This document shows positions 58,741 to 64,000 of a stretch of 64,000 nucleotides of DNA, piece by piece. The stretch's first letter is position 1, and every line of letters starts with the position of its first letter. Under the pieces are notes generated by a model, which was not told the origin of the DNA, did not search any database, and was given only the letters and a program-made list of their open reading frames with translations. The DNA comes from Carya illinoinensis (lineage: Eukaryota > Streptophyta > Magnoliopsida > Fagales > Juglandaceae), in NCBI RefSeq assembly GCF_018687715.1, contig NC_056765.1, forward strand, positions 15,303,501 through 15,367,500, read 5' to 3'. Both the position numbers and the translations under genes were made by a program.

Positions 58741-59863
58741 TATATATAATTATATATACAGCATCTCATTAACTGCTCTTGTTTTGATTGGATCATCTAC
58801 ATTGGACACCATAGGCTACCAGGCAATAGTTGATACCTTAATATTTACGCGCGGGCAATAATCTGGCATCGTATTGGATCATATCCTTTTCATTCTAATG
58901 TAGTAGTTATCATGAATGAGGTTTTCAGGATGATATCATTTTAGTGACGTCCTCTTCTCGAATATTGATGCTATGGTGAAACAGTGAAACAAGCCCAAGA
59001 GTCCAAGACTATTAATTCATTCAGCTGTGTACGAGTGTAACAACAAATATTATAAATATTACTGTTACACAACTTTTATAAAATTATTTAATAAGATTAT
59101 ATTTTCTAAACATATTTATTTTATTAAATTTTAGGGATGATGAGTCAGCTTTTGTCATGTTGGAGCGATTTAGGAGCCGATTAAAAAACCATTTCTAATC
59201 CAAATAGTCAAATAAATATATGAGTAAAGTTGGTTTGAATTTATTTTCACAAAACGACAAAAATTGTCACATTTTCAAAAGAACAAAGATATTATGAAAT
59301 TAATGTAATTTAATAAAAATATTTTTATCTTATAATATTATTATGGAAGATATTATAAAAAATTAAATTTGAGTAGGTAATTTATAAATTACTATTATTA
59401 TTTATAAATATATTTATTAATAAAACAAAATTATTACAAATACTATGCAATAATTGGGGACTCACATCTATCAAATATTTATAAAATTAAAACCATCTCT
59501 TCCCATAGGCAAAAGCTAAAACTATCTATCAAAAATTATTACAATTACTATGCTGGCCCTTAAAAATGGACCCATTTTTTCCAAAAAAAAAAAAAAAAAA
59601 AAAAAACGTCTCCGTAGGCAAAAGCTTATTAACTTAGTCTATCTTTTCAACTTATAACTCATGAATTCTAAAATATACCCTAATGTAATATATATATAAT
59701 TATAAACGTTGAAAATTTTCTAATGCACTTATTAATATGTTGCCATGAGATTTTAAGTGATATTTGTTAAATTAAAAGAGAGAAATTAGTATATTTTCTT
59801 AATATATAATGTAATTTCAAATGAGCAAGGAAAAATGAGTGGATTAAATAATCTTATATTTAA

Positions 59864-60008
59864 AGTCTATTTGGAAACATAATTATTCTCAAATATTTTT
59901 AGACTATTTTACTATTAGTAGTAAAAGAGTAGTAAATAATACTATTTACTATTCTTTTATTACTATTTATAGATCATTTGAGATATTCTTAATATTCAAA
60001 CGGAGCCT
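59864..60008. mobile_element. Tourist-like MITE with TAA target duplication
   Basis: Left end AGTCTATTTGGAAACATAA faces right end TTCAAACGGAGCCT; the inner inverted repeat extends over about 30 bp (TTCTCAAAT facing ATTTGAGA). TAA on both sides (59861-59863, 60009-60011). 145 bp, non-coding. The copy in unit A shows it inserted before the duplication. Confidence 0.65.
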
Positions 60009-60649
60009 TAAATGTCTACCTTATCAATGTGAAATGATCTTATAACAAGATGCCTACCCCACCAATGTACCATGCATAAAAGAAAAAAAAAAGAAAAAAA
60101 AACATTAATCCTATTACTATCATTATTACTGTTATGATTACTACTATACATAATGTAATTTTCAAATGAGCCTAAATGAGCAAGCGGAAGGATATTAATA
60201 GATGTCTACCTCGTTAATCTACTATGCATAACGTGTATTCTACATGCAAATTCAAATCAGCAGGCCGTGAAAGAACTCCAATAGACGTTAATCTCAATAA
60301 TGCACTTTGCATGAAGCATATATACAATGCATGCATAAAGCAAAATTATTGTTAATACTATTATTTTTTATGCGAATAGAGTTAAGTTAGCAGGTGAAAG
60401 GATATGGTTTGATCATATCTTTCTCACCAACTGTAATATGCATCATGCACTCGCGTCTTCATCTCAGTAGTAGTTGTGAAAGTTAAGAAAGAAAATGACT
60501 CGTGTCTCCTTTTCTTTTTGGAAAAAATATATATATATATTCTTAATAATTCTCAACAGTAATATAATATCTGTATATATATAGTATCCTTTACGTTACG
60601 TAGTAATTCAAAATCTCGATCTTGGGCACTAGCTACAAGGTTTTAGACA

Positions 60650-61090
60650 CGCTGCAGTTTTGGACAACATGAGCACTACTACCGATGCGTAATTACTTCG
60701 ACCTCTTTCCGGAGCAAATATATTCTGCTTATTATTTTTTTTTTCTTTTTTAATTTAGCAAATATGTTCTGTTTATAGTGTGGTGAAGTTTAACTTTCAA
60801 TAATTTGGTCGTAATTATATATAATAAAGAAAAATCCTATTTCGTCATTTAAGCTTTTGTGCTGGTCGTCTTGCTAAACAAGAATGTGTTGTAACAACTT
60901 GTATGTAAAAGCTGCATCTGTTTCATCATAAAACAATTTTCTTAAATAATTTTCCTTATTTTTTGGCGTTTGAATTAATGAAAAAGTCAGCAAATGAAAA
61001 ACAGTTTCAATTAATAAAAAAATCAAACATTCTTTTCTAAAAATTGGTTTTAGCTCTTAAGTCTCAAATAATGCTCCATTTTTTTTTTTT
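60650..61090. other. Unassigned part of the unit B insertion
   Basis: AT-rich, no coding frame or ends recognised; lies before the poly-A retroelement. Confidence 0.35.
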
Positions 61091-61094
61091 TTCT

Positions 61095-61517
61095 CAACCA
61101 TCTCTAGATCTCTCGGATTTCCCTCCTCTCCTTATTAATCTTCCTCCTCTTTCCCACGCTTTTTATATTTTAATTTTTTTTTTGTAGCTATAATGTTTTA
61201 TGAAGCCATGATCTCTCATGTTTTTCATATATAGATATCTTATATATATATATATATATATTCCTCCCTCCTCCGTTCACTTCTCCTCCTTTGGAGGATG
61301 GAGTTTTGATGCGGCTTGTTTTTCCTCTGATTTATACAGAGAATGATACTTTCATTTTGAGAGTTTTCATGAAGTTTAGATAATGTCCGTTGCCAAGATT
61401 TTGTGTACGGGAAAAGCTTACAACAGATGTTAGTTTGGCTTGTAACTTGAGTCATAGATGTAACTTTCTTGATAGATCGAATGAAATGAAGTCTATTTCA
61501 AATATTAAAAAAAAAAA
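61095..61517 (+). mobile_element. Poly-A retroelement, copy B
   Basis: Ends in an A-run (61508-61522) preceded by GAAGTCTATTTC, TTAGTTTGGCTTGTAAC, ATTTTGTGTACGGG and CTCCTTTGGAGGATGG. These words occur in the same order on the minus strand of 3388-3770. The 5' boundary is not clear; a CT-rich stretch begins near 61090. Confidence 0.55.
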
Positions 61518-62282
61518 AAAAACGATATCTTATATATAGCTATTGCTTGCTTTATTATTTTGATACGTTATTAATTTGACTATCTTGATTTTCACATCTC
61601 AATATCGTTCAATTATTTTCACTGTGTCGTTATTTTTTCTTTAATTATTAAATTGCATGTTTGTTTTCCATTGTATTTTTATGAGAAAGAATGGAAAACA
61701 ATTGAAAAAAGTGAAAACTTGTATTTGTTGTACATGAATGGGATTGATACTTTTGGTGTGATTAATTGTAATATATCTATTGTATGTACCTTATGAAAAA
61801 TGCATCATATTTTGATCATAATATATCTATTTACACTGTCATGTTACAATTCTATGTAAATTGTCTGAGGCGAAACTACATGTGTGCGACTTGGGGGAGA
61901 TTTTTTATTTATTTTTCAATATATATATTCATATATTGTTGAATTGATAATTCAGTTAGCTGGTACTAACCTTCTATATATTCATCCATAATTACCGGTT
62001 CGTTCTTTAATATTGATGTATTTGTTAATTAATTAGTAGTTTCAAATTAAACAACGTGAATATCTTTTTATAGACATTCTCAGCGGCTTTATATAAACTG
62101 GAATAATTGGGTAGTTCTATTCTGGACTTGGTTGGTCGGAATTGACCCATGCGGTCTGGTAATGATCACTAGCTTTAAGCACTTCGACCCATTTTTAGGT
62201 GCGATAAGGCTAACCTGCACAAAATCAACTCGATATGTCAAATTTAACTGCATGATACATTGTTTAATCTTTGTATTTTCAG

Positions 62283-62453
62283 ATCAAAACGAGATCAGGC
62301 CCTGAAAGCCATTACCGGACTTAAGGAAGATATGGAAAAGCTCAAAAACTTGCTGGCTCCAATATCAGAGAAAACTGATCTGGAAAACCTAATCAAAAGC
62401 ATGAGCGAACACCTCCCAAGTCTGGATGCTCACTTTAACGTTCAGCGTGATAG
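62283..62453 (+). CDS. Phase-2 exon B1 of the coiled-coil gene family
   Basis: Acceptor TATTTTCAG ends at 62282 and donor AG|GTAATATC follows 62453. The exon is 171 bp, exactly 57 codons, with phase 2 at both ends, so it can be added or skipped without a frame change. It reads SKRDQALKAITGLKEDMEKL, then KNLLAPISEKTDLENLIKSM and SEHLPSLDAHF: charged, heptad-like helices with the L.API core also found at 33662 and 62742. No family recognised. It is open throughout. The preceding intron is homologous to those before the other two exons. Confidence 0.55.
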
Positions 62454-62501
62454 GTAATATCTTTTTATAGACATTCTCAGTGGGTCGATCCATACAATTG
62501 G

Positions 62502-62547
<46 letters not shown>

Positions 62548-62741
62548 CTATATTTTTGGTCGTGGTAATTTGTCAGATTAATTAACCTATGCGGTCTGGT
62601 TATATATGATCACTAGCTTTAAGCAATACGTAGTTTGACCAATTTCTAGGTGCGATAGGGTTAACCTGTATATACAAAATCAACTCGATATGTGAAATTT
62701 TATCTACAATATGATACATTGTTTAATCTTTGAATTTCCAG
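62454..62741 (+). other. Intron between exons B1 and B2, a duplicate of the upstream intron
   Basis: Starts GTAATATC and ends TGAATTTCCAG. It repeats the landmarks of the 33.4-kb and 62.0-kb introns (TAGACATTCTCAG, GCGGTCTGGT, TGATCACTAGCTTTAAGCA, TGTTTAATCTTTG) and has a (TA)n run of about 18 units at 62505-62541. Confidence 0.6.
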
Positions 62742-62945
62742 GCTTGGCACAAAGTGGGGTATGCCAAGCAGTGCCAATGATGCCACTACGAGAGTTAATG
62801 CAGCTCTGACAACGCTTCAGACTCTGACAGGAAAATCGAGCAAGCTGATCGATGCTATCAAATCGCTGGCCCCAATAGAGAAAATGCTGGGAGAGATGAA
62901 CAATGCCATCGAAACTCTGAATGAAAAATTTGACCGGTGCAAAAC
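62742..62945 (+). pseudogene. Phase-2 exon B2 of the coiled-coil family, cut by an LTR
   Basis: Begins in phase 2, in frame with B1, and reads LGTKWGMPSSANDATTRV, NAALTTLQTLTGKSSKLIDA, then IKSLAPIEKMLGEMNNAIET and LNEKFDRC. Helical and charged, with the shared LAPI motif and an M..A(I/L)..L follow-on. At 62946 the exon runs directly into an LTR terminus, so the natural end is missing; the last codons to a TAA at 62980-62982 are LTR sequence. Confidence 0.55.
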
Positions 62946-64000
62946 TGCAAGTGCACAATATCGTAGTTTTATAGTAAAGTAATAAGAAGAGTATCGTCCT
63001 CAGGGATTGGTACCTTACTCTTGCCAAATACCAAAATTATGCTAATCTCAATTTTATCTAGAGGAATCGCTAAGGTTTTTGTAGTAGCAAATAAAACTAG
63101 ATCAACTCAAGAGAAATAAGCAAAGAAAGTAAAACTGATGTTTGAAGATCAAATTCAATAGGGAAGAAAACTTCTAGGAAATCGATTTCACCATAATTCT
63201 TCACTATGCTTTTCTCATCCAGCTAATTTAACTTAAACCTCTTTTGTCTATTAGCAAATCTCTAATTCATCCAAAAGCCTCTTTCGATAGTCAATTGGAA
63301 GTGATTCTAGTTTATCAATTCACACAAGAGTATGCAAATTAAATAATCAAGAACGCAATAAGACCAATGATTTAATTACTACACAGGTTCATACAAGTCT
63401 TTCGATCTCTATACTTACCTATGCTGAAATATCCAAGATCTACCCTATGATTCCCTCTTTCGATAGCAAATCACAAGATTAATAATCATCTAATCAATGG
63501 CCAGTTAATTAGAAGCAATAAATTCAGAATAAATCAGATAAACAAAGAGAGAATTTCATTAAATTAGCATGGACAAACAAGCATAGTTCGGAATTAGGTT
63601 ACATCGTTTTCCTAGAAAGAATAAAATTTAGCTCATGCTAGAATTGGAATTCAACATAAACGAATTCACCATAATTGTTCTGAGAAGATGGGAAGAAGAA
63701 AATAAACACTGGAAAATCCTCCTTGCAGCCTCAACTGGTCGTCAAAAGTTCAAGAGAACGATTCAACGCTTTTCTCCCGTTCGTGCTCGTGTATGAATCC
63801 AAAGTACGTGCAATAAATTGGAATTCCGTCTCCAAAACAAATGATTTGAATCCCTCTAGCTATGTTTTTCTCTCCCAAAGAGTGTTCTCCAGTCAAAACT
63901 CGCGGCTCTAGAGTGAAGAATGGCCTTTTATATGGTCCCACAGCGGAAAACCTAAAATCTGTCAAAATACGATGTTCGCTCGAGCGGGGTGTCGAGCGCG
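62946..64000 (-). mobile_element. LTR of a minus-strand retrotransposon, running off the window
   Basis: Starts TGCAAGTGCACAATATC on the plus strand, so the minus-strand LTR ends TTGTGCACTTGCA. The phrase GTATCGTCCTCAGGGATTGG at 62992-63009 and a CTCTTTCGATAG-type stretch repeated at 63278 and 63448 recall other plant LTRs. On the minus strand a TATAAAA box (63926-63932) lies just after a GC-rich CTCGAG cluster at 63972-64000. No coding domain. AAAAC (62941-62945) would be one copy of the target duplication. Confidence 0.6.
63926..63932 (-). promoter_or_regulatory. TATA box of the right-edge LTR
   Basis: TATAAAA on the minus strand, 39 bases downstream of the CTCGAG module, in the position expected for an LTR promoter. 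Confidence 0.5.

Larger units (their letters stand above)
57130..62282 (+). repeat. Unit B of the diverged tandem duplication, enlarged by insertions
   Basis: Same landmarks as unit A: GAAATGATGACCACACAGCTG (57170), GGGCAATAATCTGGCATCG (58853), TTTTCATTCTAATGTAGTAG (58888), AACAGTGAAACAAGCCCAAG (58980), GGGATGATGAGTCAGCTTTT (59133), MITE 59864-60008, TAGTAATTCAAAATCTCGAT (60601), TAGACATTCTCAGCGG (62072). About 1.45 kb (57290-58740) and about 1.35 kb (60650-62000) are present here but not in A. It ends in the exons at 62283 and 62742. Confidence 0.7.

Overview
The window looks like transposon-dense nuclear DNA of a dicot plant, probably a woody species. It is AT-rich, with long intergenic stretches, plant Copia, L1-type LINE, CACTA and hAT (Ac-like) families, large solo LTRs and CACTA-type subterminal repeats. 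A MITE near 5.7 kb and the CTCGAG-rich LTRs remind me of Fagales/Juglandaceae repeats, but that is unverified memory. I see no intact host gene, rRNA, tRNA or CRISPR.

Left part (1-29.5 kb). A CACTA element with a Transposase_24-type gene (CACTA1) enters from beyond the left edge and ends at 10701. Its gene is split by about 8 kb of other debris: two 5'-truncated LINEs, part of a second CACTA (CACTA2, right end 5622), a poly-A retroelement, a MITE and a decayed Copia. A plus-strand LINE follows (10702 to about 18956), cut at 13459 by a near-intact Copia element (Copia-1, 13460-18539; 522-bp LTRs, TSD TTTGC). A TNP2-type CACTA (CACTA3) lies on the minus strand, its 5' end at 29249.

Middle part (29.5-52.7 kb). 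A solo LTR (29812-32315) sits inside a host-like module that ends in a coiled-coil exon (33662-34055). Next comes a 3.0-kb solo LTR (34396-43348, TSD TATCT) carrying a complete-ended hAT element (37189-43095, TSD ACTAGTGT). Then an older Copia (Copia-2, 43669-52744, TSD GAGAA) carries in its RT region another solo LTR (48466-50706, TSD TGGAG) of the family at 29812.

Right part (54-64 kb). A diverged tandem duplication (units A and B) is homologous to the flanks of the 33-kb module. Unit B ends in two phase-2 exons encoding short amphipathic helices that resemble the 33.7-kb exon. The last is cut at 62945 by a minus-strand LTR running out of the window. That LTR shares, one mismatch in 29 bases, a GC-rich pre-TATA module with the unrelated Copia-1 LTR.

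The most interesting items are the repeated phase-2 exon family and the module shared by two LTRs. All coordinates and identities come from hand reading; homology was recognised by eye.
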